Assembly: GCA_964454015.1 (NCBI GenBank)
Contig: CAYVQF010000032.1
Span: forward strand, 1 to 63,044
DNA: 63,044 bases
Direction of reading: 5' to 3'
DNA from: CAYVQF01 sp964454015
Lineage (GTDB): Bacteria; Myxococcota_A; Bradymonadia; UBA4248
Part shown: piece after piece, positions 28,195-37,333 of the stretch
Numbering within the stretch: the stretch's first letter is position 1
Layout of the letters: the number at the start of each line of letters is the position of its first letter
Notes under the pieces: generated by a model
The model's input: only the letters and a program-made list of their open reading frames with translations
Database searches by the model: none
Told to the model about the DNA's origin: nothing
Program-made: the position numbers and the translations under genes

Positions 28195-29562
28195 ATGAGA
28201 CGTACCTTGCTATTGGCCATCCTCGCCGTGGGGGTCGGCGGCTGCGTCGAAGAGCTGGCCGACGAAGCGTTGTTGGTGCTGGAACAGCCCGCCATCGACT
28301 GCACCGAGTACAGCGGCATCGGCTACGTCAACGGACAATCCTATGCCATCACCTTGGTGACCGTGGACGGCAAGCCCGTGGAGGTGGAGACGGCCAACGC
28401 CTACTGGGTGATGAAGCAGGCCGCCGCCGCCGATGGCGTCGATATTCGCATCATCAGCGGCTTCCGCACCTACGCCGAGCAGCAATACCTCTACAACTGC
28501 TACATCAACTGCAACTGCAACAACTGCAACCTCGCGGCGCGGCCCGGTTACTCGAACCACCAGAGCGGCCACGCCCTGGACCTCAACACCTCGGTGAGCG
28601 CCGTGTTGACCTGGCTCAATGCAAACGGCGCCACCTATGGCTTTGCCCGCACCGTGCCCAGCGAGCCCTGGCACTGGGAGTGGTGGGGGGGCGGCCCGGG
28701 CGGTGGCCCTTGCGGCTTGCCCTGTGAGCAGATCCCTCCGAGTGGGGCGATCCTCGACGACGCTGGGCCCTGCTTCAAAGCCAATGGCCCGAGCCAGTAT
28801 TGGCGCAATGTCAGCGGCACGGGCCACAACGGCGGCCTCCAGTGGACCAACGCCTTCGTCTCGGCCACGCCCAGTTGCTGGGGCCGGTGGAACATGGACG
28901 TGGCCCAGGCCGGCGATTACCTCCTGGAGGTCAACACCCTGACACCCTACGCGGTGTGGTCGCAGACCCGTTACAACGTGCGGGCCAATGGCCAAGAGCA
29001 GACGGTGGTGGTGAATCAGTCGGCCGTCAACGGCTGGCAGGAGCTGGGGGTCTTTCGTTTGGCCCAGGGCGGCGGACAATACGTCGATGTTTTCGACAAC
29101 TACAGCGGAAGCGTCCCGGCGGACCAGCACATCATGGTGGACGCCCTGCGGGTGACGCCGTGGCAGGAGCCTGAGCCGGAACCCGAGCCGGAACCAGAAC
29201 CCGAGCCGGAGCCCGAACCCGAGCCCGAGCCCGAACCGGAGCCCGAGCCCGAACCGGAACCTGAGCCCATCGTCGAGCCAGAGGTCGAAGTCGATCCCGA
29301 GCTGGGGCCGGCCCTGGAACCCTGGGGTGAAGATCACGGTTACGCCGATGGGTGGGACGGCGTCGACGTGAGCGGCGGCGACGATGGCGCCTTTGCCGAC
29401 TTCGATGATCTGAGCGGCTCGGGGCTGGGGGCCAACGACGTCGATATCGCGAGCTGTGGCTGTGCCTTGGCGCGGCCGGCGCCGGCGCGCGCGCCCTTGT
29501 GGGGCTTGGTCGTGGTGGTGCTAGGCGCGTGTTGGTGGCGGCGGCGGCGGCGGCGCGGGTAA
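28195..29562 (+). CDS. VanY/M15-type peptidase lipoprotein with golvesin-like domain, Glu-Pro stalk and C-terminal anchor
   Basis: 455 residues. A lipoprotein signal peptide ends at VGGC (Cys17). Residues ~35-155 are an M15 D-alanyl-D-alanine carboxypeptidase domain with the zinc motifs SGFRTYAEQ, HxxGxAxD (HQSGHALD) and EPWHWEW. A second domain (~190-320) resembles the golvesin C-terminal domain, which binds cell-surface polymers. Then come 17 Glu-Pro pairs (34 residues), an acidic region, and a tail (SCGCALA, hydrophobic helix, then a run of Arg) like MYXO-CTERM signals. It should trim peptidoglycan peptides at the cell surface. Having both a lipobox and a C-terminal sorting-type anchor is odd. 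Confidence 0.85.
   Translation: MRRTLLLAILAVGVGGCVEELADEALLVLEQPAIDCTEYSGIGYVNGQSYAITLVTVDGKPVEVETANAYWVMKQAAAADGVDIRIISGFRTYAEQQYLYNCYINCNCNNCNLAARPGYSNHQSGHALDLNTSVSAVLTWLNANGATYGFARTVPSEPWHWEWWGGGPGGGPCGLPCEQIPPSGAILDDAGPCFKANGPSQYWRNVSGTGHNGGLQWTNAFVSATPSCWGRWNMDVAQAGDYLLEVNTLTPYAVWSQTRYNVRANGQEQTVVVNQSAVNGWQELGVFRLAQGGGQYVDVFDNYSGSVPADQHIMVDALRVTPWQEPEPEPEPEPEPEPEPEPEPEPEPEPEPEPEPEPIVEPEVEVDPELGPALEPWGEDHGYADGWDGVDVSGGDDGAFADFDDLSGSGLGANDVDIASCGCALARPAPARAPLWGLVVVVLGACWWRRRRRRG
29167..29268 (+). repeat. Glu-Pro (EP) hexanucleotide coding repeat
   Basis: Seventeen consecutive GAG/GAA-CCx codon pairs encode a rigid EP stalk separating the golvesin-like domain from the acidic C-terminal part. 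Codon choice varies, so this is a protein-level repeat and not a perfect microsatellite. Confidence 0.9.
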
Positions 29563-29618
29563 GTCCTTGGCAACCCGTGGCAGCGTCGAGCGCCCCAAGG
29601 GCCCCAGGAAAAGCGGGC

Positions 29619-29996
29619 TCAGCGCAAGCGCGCCGTGAGCGCCGCCGCGAAGGCCTCGGGCTGAGCCACACTCAAGTCCAAGCGGCGCCGCGAGAGGGGA
29701 AAGGGAACCTTGAAGGTCATGGCCTCCCGCAGGGTGATGATGGCCGTGGGGCCCGTGCGCCCGATCAAGCCCAGGCCCTCTTCGGGGCCGAGGCGCATCC
29801 CGACGCCGAGATACCAGGGCCAGGTTCCCAAGCGCACCGCCGAAATCTTCTCGTAGTCCAGCGCCAGCTTCCACCAGCCAAAACGCAGCGCCAGGGCAGA
29901 GTCACCCAAGACGGCGTACGCCTTCTTGGGCGTGGCGCCAATGAGCAGCAAAGGCCCACGCCAGAGTGTCGCGATCTCGATGGGGAAGTGGTCCAT
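29619..29996 (-). CDS. Small conserved-looking hypothetical protein
   Basis: 125 residues from the ATG at 29996, preceded at 7 bp by AGGAGG, so the start is firm. The protein is soluble, with no signal peptide or full membrane segment, and has a Trp/Gly-rich middle (GTWPWYLGVG) that suggests a small beta-barrel of PH/SHOCT-neighbour type. I do not recognise a family. It converges with the peptidase gene at 29562 and is transcribed away from the thioesterase-like gene. Confidence 0.55.
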   Translation of the reverse strand: MDHFPIEIATLWRGPLLLIGATPKKAYAVLGDSALALRFGWWKLALDYEKISAVRLGTWPWYLGVGMRLGPEEGLGLIGRTGPTAIITLREAMTFKVPFPLSRRRLDLSVAQPEAFAAALTARLR

Positions 29997-30160
29997 GACA
30001 GCGCCTCCTTGTCCGCACCGTGTCGTGTGGCGCCCCACGGCGTTGGGGCGTCCGCGCGCAGAGTCACCACGCTAGCAGAGGCGGGTGCGGGCGACAATCG
30101 CTGCGGCGCTTGGCGGGTGGCCCTTGGGGGGGGCCTGGATTGGGTCCATGAGGAGAAACG

Positions 30161-30643
30161 TCAGTGCGTCGCGCGCACCCAGCGGACCGAGAGGGTCTTG
30201 TGGACCCGGGCGACGCAGTGGCCCGCCGCGTCGTGGATCTCGACGGTGAACTCGGGGTGGGTCTTGCCCTGTGCCACCGCGCGCTGGCGGATGGCCTCGA
30301 TGGTGGCGTCGTCGATGGCGATGTGCGCGTGGACGCGGCTGCGGCCGGGGCGGATGAAGTCGATGCTGGCCTGCTTGTCCCAGATGACGAAGTCGGGGCC
30401 CAGGGCGTTGAGGAGGATGAGCACGTGAAAGGGATCGCACATGGCGAAGAGGGAGCCGCCGAAGTGGGTGCCGAGGTAGTTCTGGTTGAAGCGGTTGAGG
30501 GGCATCTCGACACGGATGGCGCGCAGCTTGGGGTCGAGGGCTTCGACGCGGATGCCGGCGCCCAAGAACGGCGGATAAAAGCGCATGAGGTAGGTCAGGC
30601 GCTTGGTGCCGAGGTGCTTGCCCAGGCGTTGCCAGAGGTTCAT
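30161..30643 (-). CDS. DUF4442 hotdog-fold (thioesterase-like) protein
   Basis: 160 residues. The central stretch LNRFNQNYLGTHFGGSLFA matches the acyl-CoA thioesterase-like DUF4442 family, where the Asn and the GT-FGG helix form the substrate site; FRAR/SVRW strands follow. Members are presumed to hydrolyse acyl-CoA or acyl carrier esters, but few are proven. The start overlaps the stop of the TfoX-N gene by 4 bp (ATGA at 30640-30643), so the two are coupled. Confidence 0.8.
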   Translation of the reverse strand: MNLWQRLGKHLGTKRLTYLMRFYPPFLGAGIRVEALDPKLRAIRVEMPLNRFNQNYLGTHFGGSLFAMCDPFHVLILLNALGPDFVIWDKQASIDFIRPGRSRVHAHIAIDDATIEAIRQRAVAQGKTHPEFTVEIHDAAGHCVARVHKTLSVRWVRATH

Positions 30644-30999
30644 GAGCTCTTCTTGGAAGTCGGTTTTTTCTTTCTGGGGGCCTTGGGCTTGGGGGGCGGC
30701 AGGGCCGCGGCGGTGATGCGGATGAGCTCAGTGATCCACTGCCGCTGTTCCAGGTCGGTGTCGTGGATGAGCAGGGCGGGCTTGGCGCCCGAGTACGGCG
30801 CGCCCTCCTCATAGTCTTCGCCGGCAAAGGCGCCGCCGGCGTCCGTCTTTTTGACGAAGAGCTGGTTGTCACACAGGAGTCCGACCACCTTATCGTCGCA
30901 ATAGATAGCGTACTCGCCGAACATCTTTCGGGCGCGGAGGTTGGGCAGGCTAGAGATCTGCGCCAGAATGGCGTCGAGGCATTCTTGGGTGCTGGCCAT
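30640..30999 (-). CDS. TfoX N-terminal-domain protein
   Basis: 119 residues from the ATG at 30999. It has the TfoX/Sxy N-terminal fold signature (ISSLPNLRARKMFGEYAIY then CDDKVVGLL and LFVKK). Full-length Sxy/TfoX activates competence genes in gammaproteobacteria, but stand-alone N-domain proteins are widespread and of unknown role. The tail is Lys/Pro-rich (PRKKKPTSKK) and could bind nucleic acid. It leads a two-gene operon with the DUF4442 gene and diverges from the GlmS-like gene. Confidence 0.82.
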   Translation of the reverse strand: MASTQECLDAILAQISSLPNLRARKMFGEYAIYCDDKVVGLLCDNQLFVKKTDAGGAFAGEDYEEGAPYSGAKPALLIHDTDLEQRQWITELIRITAAALPPPKPKAPRKKKPTSKKSS

Positions 31000-31171
31000 G
31001 GTAGGGACTCCCCGGGAGGCGGCAGGTGTGGCTCGGGCCTTGCCCGAGCTGGGGAGCATAGGGCCAGCTTGGCGGCGCGACAAGTCCGTGGCCGGCGGAT
31101 GGGTGGGTCCGCCGTGCGGCAAGAACCGCGTCGCGACCCGGTGAGGCGCCGCCCCTCTCTCGCCTCCAGCC

Positions 31172-31200
31172 TTGATTTGCACCTTCCTGGGGCGTAGAAG
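31172..31200 (+). promoter_or_regulatory. Predicted promoter for the GlmS-like gene
   Basis: TTGATT (31172-31177), a 17-bp spacer, and TAGAAG (31195-31200), 54 bp before the ATG at 31255. The -10 is identical to that predicted at 25822. Confidence 0.45.
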
Positions 31201-31254
31201 TAGCCGGCCTCGACGCCGCGCGTGCGAGGCCAGCAACCGTCTGGTGAGGTGCTT

Positions 31255-33885
31255 ATGTGTGGCGTCATCGGCTTGGTCTACGCCGAGCATCATCCCGATC
31301 TGGGGCGCATCGCCGCGGATCTCCTCAAATCTCTCGAGTACCGCGGCTATGACTCCACGGGCGCCGCCGTGCAAGACCTGGATCCGGCGACGGTCACCCT
31401 GGTCAAAGGCGTGGGCGCCCCCTCGGCTTTGGTTCACAGCTTGGGGATCACCAAGCTCAGCGGCCGCATCTTCTGCGGCCAGGTGCGCTGGGCCACCTTC
31501 GGCGCCGTCACCGACGCCAACTCCCAGCCCCATCAGGTGCGCTGCAAGACCCACATCTACGGCGCCCACAACGGCAACGTCACCAACTGCGACGAGATCC
31601 AACAGTGGCTGCGCGACGAAGGGCACCAGGTGCTCTCGGACAACGACGGCGAGATGGTGGTCCACACCATCGAGCACTACTTCGCGCTGGAGCTGGCGCA
31701 GCAGCCCGAGGCGCGGGCCCACTGCATGCGCCTGGCCATCTTGCGCGCCAGCGAGCGCCTGCAGGGTTCATATGCCGCGGTCATCGTCGATCCCGAGAAC
31801 CGCACCCTGTGGGCCATCAAGCGCGGCTCCAGTCTCTACTTCGGTTTTGGCAGCGACCCCGAGGGCGGCGACTTCGCCATCGCCTCCTCCGATCTCAGCG
31901 CCGTCCTCAAGCTGACGCGGGTGCTCTTGCCCTTGCGCGAGGGCGAGATGGTCGAGTTCAGCCCTGGCGTTCACCGCGTCCTGCGCTTGGCGCCAGTGGC
32001 GGGGCTGCCCAAGAGCGACGCGCCCAGCGTCCTCCTGCAGCACCTCAGCCTAGAGGCGCGGCCCGTGCGCAGCCGCCTGCGCGCCGCCGACACGGCCTTG
32101 CTGCCGCCCTTCGAGACCTTCATGGACCAGGAGATTCAGGCTCAGGTCCAGACCGTGGCGGCGGTGATCACCCTCTTTGGCGGCGGCTCCGAGTGGGTGC
32201 GGGCCCTGGCTCCCCACCTGGACCGCTGGGAGCCCGCGCAGCGCGCCGACCTCGAAGCCCAGCTCGATGCCATGCTCTCGCTCTACGCCGATGATGCCAT
32301 CCGCAGCGCCTTCGATGGTCTCCTCTCTGCTGAAGCCACCCACGCCTTGACAGCGCTGATTCCAGAAGCTTTGGCGGCGCAAGCCCTGACGACGCCGGCC
32401 GAGACGCTGGCGCAGCACTTGGCTTCGGGGGAAGCGGGCTTCATCGCCGATCTCCTCCTCATGGCCGGTGACGCCCGGGGCCGCTTGGTGGCGCGCCTCC
32501 TCGACGCCCTGCTCGAGCGAGCCGAGGTCGCCGATTTCGAGGCGGCAGTGCAGCGCTTCGTCGCCGTGGTGGACACCTGCTTGGCCGCCGCGGGCCGCAT
32601 CTACGTCGTGTGTTGCGGCACCTCTTACAACGCCGCCCTCGCCGCGGCCCTCTTCTTCAACGAGCTGGCCTGCACGGAGCTCATCCCCATCCTCCCCGGC
32701 GATTTCCGCGGCCAGTACGCCCACAGCCTGCGCGACGGCGACGTCTTCATCGCCGTGAGCCAGAGCGGTGAGACCAAGGACTTGCTGGACGTCATCAACC
32801 ACGTCATCGACTCGGGACGGAAGATCACCCGGATCGCCTTGGTCAACAACGTCAACTCCACCCTGGCGCAGGAGAAGAGCGATCTGGTCATCCCGCTGCG
32901 TTGCGGTCCCGAGGTGGCCGTGCCGGCGACGAAGAGCTTCATGAACCAGCTCACGGTCTTCTACTGCCTGGCTTTGCGTTTGGCCGAAGCGCGGCTGCCG
33001 GCCCTGGGCGAGCTGGCGCGGCTGGCCGAGGTACGCCTGCGCCAAGAGAAGCTCGGCGACTTGCCCCTGTTGCTGGCGACCACCTTCGACCGCACGGACG
33101 CCGCGGTGGAGCGCGCGGCGCAACTGCTGCACTTGGCGCCGAGCCTGCACATTTTGGCGACGCGCATCTCGGCGGTGGCCAAAGAGGGGGCGCTGAAGAT
33201 CCGCGAGGTGGTGCTCAACCACACGGAAGGCTTCGAAGGATCGGAGTTCAAACACGGTCCGAACACCATCCTGGGCTTCAACACCGTGTGGGGGCCGGAG
33301 CAGGTGGACCTCCTGTTGCGCGCCGTCGGGCGCCTCCAAGACGAAGTGATGCGCGCGGCCATTGGCGCTGGCTTGAACACCCCCTCCCTGATGCGCTTGG
33401 CCCGGGCCGTGGCCGACGGGGTCTTTGCCCCAGACCCTCAGCCCTTCACCCTGACCCTGGCGGAGCGAGCCATCTTCGACAAGGTGGTGGACCACGACGC
33501 CTTCACGGAGTGCCTCCGCGCCAACTACCCGCTGATCTACGTGACCGGGCCCCGGCCCCAAGACGTGAACCTGACCATCTCCCAGATCAACACCCACAAG
33601 ATCCGCGGCGCCAGCACGGTGGTCATCGCCGAGCACGATCTGGCCCTGCAGCAGGCGGCCCTCAAGGCGCCTGCTGATAACCCCACTTATCAGTCGGTGG
33701 TCATCACCCTGCCGCGCACGGACGACACCTTGATGACCGTGTTTTCAGCGACGGTGGTCCTGCAGCGCTTGGCCCTGAAGATGAGCCTGCTCAAGGCGCA
33801 CTATCTGGATCACATTGGGATCAAGGACCACGGCGTCCACCCCGATGTGCCGAAGAACGTGAGTAAATCCATTACGGTGGACTAG
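31255..33885 (+). CDS. Oversized glutamine-fructose-6-phosphate aminotransferase (GlmS-like)
   Basis: 876 residues, against about 610 for ordinary GlmS. The start MCGVIGL supplies the N-terminal nucleophile Cys2 of class-II glutamine amidotransferases; RWATFG replaces the usual RWATHG. After the glutaminase domain (to ~255) comes an extra ~190-residue helical segment. The first SIS domain follows (CCGTSYNA near 455, SQSGET near 500) and then the second (ISAVAKEGALKIREV, SEFKHGP). A further insertion lies in the second half. The C-terminus DVPKNVSKSITVD is the typical GlmS end. It should make glucosamine-6-phosphate for cell-wall sugars. The ATG is preceded by GAGG at 6 bp. Confidence 0.88.
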   Translation: MCGVIGLVYAEHHPDLGRIAADLLKSLEYRGYDSTGAAVQDLDPATVTLVKGVGAPSALVHSLGITKLSGRIFCGQVRWATFGAVTDANSQPHQVRCKTHIYGAHNGNVTNCDEIQQWLRDEGHQVLSDNDGEMVVHTIEHYFALELAQQPEARAHCMRLAILRASERLQGSYAAVIVDPENRTLWAIKRGSSLYFGFGSDPEGGDFAIASSDLSAVLKLTRVLLPLREGEMVEFSPGVHRVLRLAPVAGLPKSDAPSVLLQHLSLEARPVRSRLRAADTALLPPFETFMDQEIQAQVQTVAAVITLFGGGSEWVRALAPHLDRWEPAQRADLEAQLDAMLSLYADDAIRSAFDGLLSAEATHALTALIPEALAAQALTTPAETLAQHLASGEAGFIADLLLMAGDARGRLVARLLDALLERAEVADFEAAVQRFVAVVDTCLAAAGRIYVVCCGTSYNAALAAALFFNELACTELIPILPGDFRGQYAHSLRDGDVFIAVSQSGETKDLLDVINHVIDSGRKITRIALVNNVNSTLAQEKSDLVIPLRCGPEVAVPATKSFMNQLTVFYCLALRLAEARLPALGELARLAEVRLRQEKLGDLPLLLATTFDRTDAAVERAAQLLHLAPSLHILATRISAVAKEGALKIREVVLNHTEGFEGSEFKHGPNTILGFNTVWGPEQVDLLLRAVGRLQDEVMRAAIGAGLNTPSLMRLARAVADGVFAPDPQPFTLTLAERAIFDKVVDHDAFTECLRANYPLIYVTGPRPQDVNLTISQINTHKIRGASTVVIAEHDLALQQAALKAPADNPTYQSVVITLPRTDDTLMTVFSATVVLQRLALKMSLLKAHYLDHIGIKDHGVHPDVPKNVSKSITVD

Positions 33886-34126
33886 GGGATGGGGGCTGAT
33901 CAGGGCGGTGCGCCCGGGGGCGTCGGGTGGTGTAGGCTTTGACCACTGCCGTCGCCGAGCGGGGCGCGCGCGCCCTGGGGAGGTGGATCCCAGACGAAGG
34001 GAATGGGGGGGAACGCTATAGATACCAGCACTTAGCGGAGCGGCACCAATGTTGCTAATCGCCGGTCGCGCTGCGAAAACAGGCGCCCGAGCTGAGGTGG
34101 CGCGTCGACGGAAGAGGAGCGACGGG

Positions 34127-34711
34127 ATGAGCAAATGGCTGGTGGTGGGCTTGGGGCTTTTGATCTGTTGCGGCGCTGGCTGTGGCAAGTCAGGGTTGGC
34201 GACGATTCGGATGCAGGACGGCAGTGTCCACAGCGGGACGGTGATGCCGAGCACCGCCGAGTGGGTGAGCATTGATACGGGGGAGGCCTATGTGCGGGTG
34301 CGACGCAGCGAGGTGGAGGATGTTTCCTTTCCAGGGACCGGCAAGATCTGGGTGGGTTCGCTCGGGGTGGTGGCCGGGGTGACCTTGGCGGTCGTCGGGG
34401 GACTTAGCCTCGCGAACCGCGAGTCGCCGCGTCGCACGGAAGAGGTGCCGCCGACCTTGGCGGGGACCGTGGAGGCCATTGTCGTGGACAGCGCTTCGGT
34501 TGTTGCTCAGGGCATTGAAGACATGGTCTCCGTCACGTTGTTGGTGACAGGTGTCATCGCGCTGGCGGGAGGTACGGCCTTTGTGATCAACGGTATCATC
34601 GAGCGTTCGCGCGCGAGCTCGGCCTATGACGGCAGTGTCTACTTCGTCCCAGTGGTCAGTGCCCTGGGGGGAGAGATGCAGCTCGGCGCTGGCGTGATGT
34701 GGCGCTGGTAG
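34127..34711 (+). CDS. Lipoprotein with two membrane segments, unknown function
   Basis: 194 residues from the ATG at 34127 (GAGGAG just upstream). The lipobox LICCGAGC places the lipidated Cys at ~19. A short beta-rich part (ATIRMQDGSVHSGTVM) resembles a small Sm-like or KH-free barrel, and two hydrophobic helices lie at about 80-102 and 138-160. No catalytic motif. It stands alone between the GlmS-like gene and the Cys-rich lipoprotein, with 240 and 254 bp of non-coding DNA on either side. Confidence 0.65.
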   Translation: MSKWLVVGLGLLICCGAGCGKSGLATIRMQDGSVHSGTVMPSTAEWVSIDTGEAYVRVRRSEVEDVSFPGTGKIWVGSLGVVAGVTLAVVGGLSLANRESPRRTEEVPPTLAGTVEAIVVDSASVVAQGIEDMVSVTLLVTGVIALAGGTAFVINGIIERSRASSAYDGSVYFVPVVSALGGEMQLGAGVMWRW

Positions 34712-34809
34712 GATCGGCGCGGCCGGGGGGCGGGCTTGGGCGCAGGCAGGCCACATGGCAGGACGCTCTGATTGCCCGCGGATCAGAATACGCGTCCGCG
34801 ACGAACCTC

Positions 34810-34838
34810 TTGAATTCCCGGGGGGATGCTGTTTCAAT
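34810..34838 (+). promoter_or_regulatory. Predicted promoter for the Cys-rich lipoprotein
   Basis: TTGAAT (34810-34815), a 17-bp spacer, and TTCAAT (34833-34838), 127 bp before the ATG at 34966. Confidence 0.35.
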
Positions 34839-34965
34839 GAGGTCATCTTAGGCGCGTGCTGGATCAGCGTCCACACGTGGCATGGTTGCATGGTTGTTGT
34901 TGGTCCCGGACCCACTCGGAGTCGAAGCTGTGGGCGGCGGGGAACAGACCCTTGGGGAGGATGTC

Positions 34966-36543
34966 ATGCGAAGGCTATTCGGGTGTTTTGCAGTTCTTTT
35001 GTGTTTGGCCTGGGGTGCGCTGGCGTGCGACGACGAGAGTGCGCGAAAGAGCGAGGACGTCACCCTCCTCGACACGGAGGAGGTGGGGGAGGAAATCTCA
35101 TCGGATTTCGTGGATCCCGACACGGCGGATCCCGATACGGTGCAACCCGATGTGGTGGATCCCTGTGCGGCCGTGCCGGCGGGATGCTGCGACCCGGCTT
35201 GTCCCTGCGCTGACAGTGCGGCCCAATGCCTGTTGTCTCCAGGCGAGAGCCAAGGGGTGTGCAAGGTGGTGGACCTGGCCGAAGGCGAATGCTGGCACAC
35301 CGGGGATTGTGGCGACTGGCAAGCCTGTTACGACGTGGTCTTGTGCCCCTGTGGCGCCGGCTGTCCCGAAGCAGATGCGCCTGGAACTTGTCGTCAGGCC
35401 AGCGGTGATTGCTGTGCTGACGACGCCAGCGTCTGCGGCGATGGCATGTTCTGTATGCCCTTCGACGGCGGCAGCGACACCTGTCACGCCGTGCTGAACC
35501 CACCCTATTGTTGGGACGACGCTGGGTGCAGCGACGGCGCGACCTGTGAAGGGGCGATGTTGTGTTCCTGTGACGTCGACTGCATGTCTCAGCCGGGGCG
35601 CTGCGTCGCGCCCGACCCGTGCGCGCTTCTGGGAGAGGGCTGCTGCAGCGCCGAGTGCCCCTGTGGCGAAGAAGACACGCGCTGCGTCATCGAGGCCGGC
35701 GCCGCAACCGGCGTCTGCCTCGCCATAGAAGGACAGGGCTGCTGGACCGACATCGACTGTGCTGACGAAGAAGCCTGCCTGAGCGCGCGGATCTGCCCCT
35801 GCGGTGAGACCTGCCCGGAGCCGAACCAGAGAGGCTACTGCCAGGTGTTGAACGAGCGATGCTGCGACAACGACGGCGAGGACACCTGCGCAGAGGGCAC
35901 CTTCTGCCGAGAGCATCCCTTGGTCGATACCTGCGTGGCCATCGTAGCCGACCCCGATTGCTGGCAAGACAGCGACTGCGCCGGCAGCGGGACGGGACGC
36001 CGGGTCTGCGAAGGAGCGGTCTTCTGTGCCTGCGTCGAGCGCTGCATTCCCGAACCGGGCAAGTGTGTCGAGGCCAGCGGCCCCTGCGTCGACGTCCCGG
36101 CCGATTGCTGTTCACCCGAGTGCCCATGTGCTGGCAACGGCTTGTGCGTCTATCCCGAAGGCGAGGAGGCCCATGGCGTTTGCAAAGCGCGGGCGACCCA
36201 GCCGGGCCAGTGCTGGGAGGACAGCACCTGCGGCGCCGGCGAGCGCTGCGTCGGTGCCGAGGTGTGCGCCTGTGGCAGCCTCTGCTTTGCCCCCGACGTC
36301 CCGGGCACCTGCCAGTCCGAAGCGTCTGAAGGTTGTTGCGACGCATCGGCGACCAACCCTGGCTGCCCCGACGGCTCGGTTTGTGTGGCCATTCCCGACA
36401 AGGAGGACACCTGTCTGCCTCGGCCCGCCAGCAATCAGCAGTGCTGGCTGAACAGCGATTGCACGGGCAACCGCACCTGCCGCAACGCGGTCTTGTGCGA
36501 TTGCACGGAGAACTGCGTCTCCCAACCCGGGACGTGTAACTAA
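34966..36543 (+). CDS. Cys-rich repeat lipoprotein
   Basis: 525 residues from the ATG at 34966 (GGGGAGG upstream). The lipobox GALAC gives lipidated Cys21. An acidic Asp-Pro-rich linker (to ~65) precedes about four copies of a ~115-residue Cys-rich module. Each module runs CC(x3)CPC, then GVC, then CWxDxDC, then a C(A/P)CG(xx)C cluster, then G-T-C and CC; roughly 75 Cys in total. The pattern resembles the disulfide-rich surface lipoproteins common in Myxococcota and Bradymonadota, and suggests an adhesin or binding protein outside the outer membrane. The stop overlaps the convergent TerC gene end. Confidence 0.8.
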   Translation: MRRLFGCFAVLLCLAWGALACDDESARKSEDVTLLDTEEVGEEISSDFVDPDTADPDTVQPDVVDPCAAVPAGCCDPACPCADSAAQCLLSPGESQGVCKVVDLAEGECWHTGDCGDWQACYDVVLCPCGAGCPEADAPGTCRQASGDCCADDASVCGDGMFCMPFDGGSDTCHAVLNPPYCWDDAGCSDGATCEGAMLCSCDVDCMSQPGRCVAPDPCALLGEGCCSAECPCGEEDTRCVIEAGAATGVCLAIEGQGCWTDIDCADEEACLSARICPCGETCPEPNQRGYCQVLNERCCDNDGEDTCAEGTFCREHPLVDTCVAIVADPDCWQDSDCAGSGTGRRVCEGAVFCACVERCIPEPGKCVEASGPCVDVPADCCSPECPCAGNGLCVYPEGEEAHGVCKARATQPGQCWEDSTCGAGERCVGAEVCACGSLCFAPDVPGTCQSEASEGCCDASATNPGCPDGSVCVAIPDKEDTCLPRPASNQQCWLNSDCTGNRTCRNAVLCDCTENCVSQPGTCN

Positions 36544-37247
36544 GGCGGCCCTGCGACTCCCGGCGCAGAGCGAGCGCTTTTCATCCCGTCGCGCCGGCGT
36601 TGCCACAGGGCGACGCCGAGCACGGCGACCACCGTCGCGGCGTAGATGAGGTACGCTCGCGGGCCCCAGCCGAGCACGGTCTCCTCCAGCAGGGGGTCGC
36701 GGGCCAAGGCCTTGGCCGCCACGAAGGCGAGGAAGGCGGCGCCCAGCCACAAGAGCCAGGGCCTGCGGTCGAGCTGGCGCGCGATGAGGGAGGAGGAGGT
36801 CAGCATCAAGGGCACGGTGATGGCGAAGGCCATGGCGGGGTGGAGGAGGTTGTGGTCAGCGGCGGCGGCGGCAACCACCACGTTCTCCATGCTGGTGATG
36901 GCGTCGGCCAGGATGATGGTGGCCAGCAGGCGCCACTCCTGGGTGGGGCGCGGGGTGGGGCGCGGCGCTTCCTGTTGGGAGTGGGGCAGGCGCAGGGCGA
37001 CCCACACGATGAGCATGGCGCAGAGGATATGCACGCCTGGCCACTGCGCGGCGATGAGGATCCCCGCGGTCAAGGTCAAACGCAGGATGTAGATCACCAT
37101 GCCGGCCTGCAGCAGGTTCAACGCCCGGCGCCGCTTGGGCAGGGTCTGGGCCACCATGGCGATGACCAGGGCGTTGTCGGCGCTGAGGATGAGCTCGAGC
37201 GCGAGGACGTTGAGAAAGGCGATAAGGCTGACGTCTTGCAGTGCCAT
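36540..37247 (-). CDS. TerC-family integral membrane protein (YjbE-like)
   Basis: 235 residues with about seven membrane helices. The two acidic family signatures are present, LELILSADNALVIA (17-30) in helix 1 and ADAITSMENVVVAA (113-126) in the middle, which coordinate metal in this family. Members are linked to Mn2+ or Ca2+ export and tellurite resistance. It follows the DsbA-like gene by 87 bp on the same strand. Its stop overlaps the convergent Cys-rich lipoprotein end. Confidence 0.87.
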   Translation of the reverse strand: MALQDVSLIAFLNVLALELILSADNALVIAMVAQTLPKRRRALNLLQAGMVIYILRLTLTAGILIAAQWPGVHILCAMLIVWVALRLPHSQQEAPRPTPRPTQEWRLLATIILADAITSMENVVVAAAAADHNLLHPAMAFAITVPLMLTSSSLIARQLDRRPWLLWLGAAFLAFVAAKALARDPLLEETVLGWGPRAYLIYAATVVAVLGVALWQRRRDGMKSARSAPGVAGPP

Positions 37248-37333
37248 GGGGGCGCTTGACCGTTGGGGGCCGCGTGAGCCACGGGGCCGAACACAAAACG
37301 CTGCTTGCCGGCCACGAGGCGCTGCCTCGCGCC

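Noticed and set aside
29167..29268. Hexanucleotide repeat considered as a microsatellite or regulatory repeat
   Set aside because: It encodes a continuous Glu-Pro stalk and codon use varies; it is part of the peptidase gene.
32050..33636. 528-residue minus-strand open frame
   Set aside because: Antisense to the GlmS-like gene; composition typical of shadow frames.
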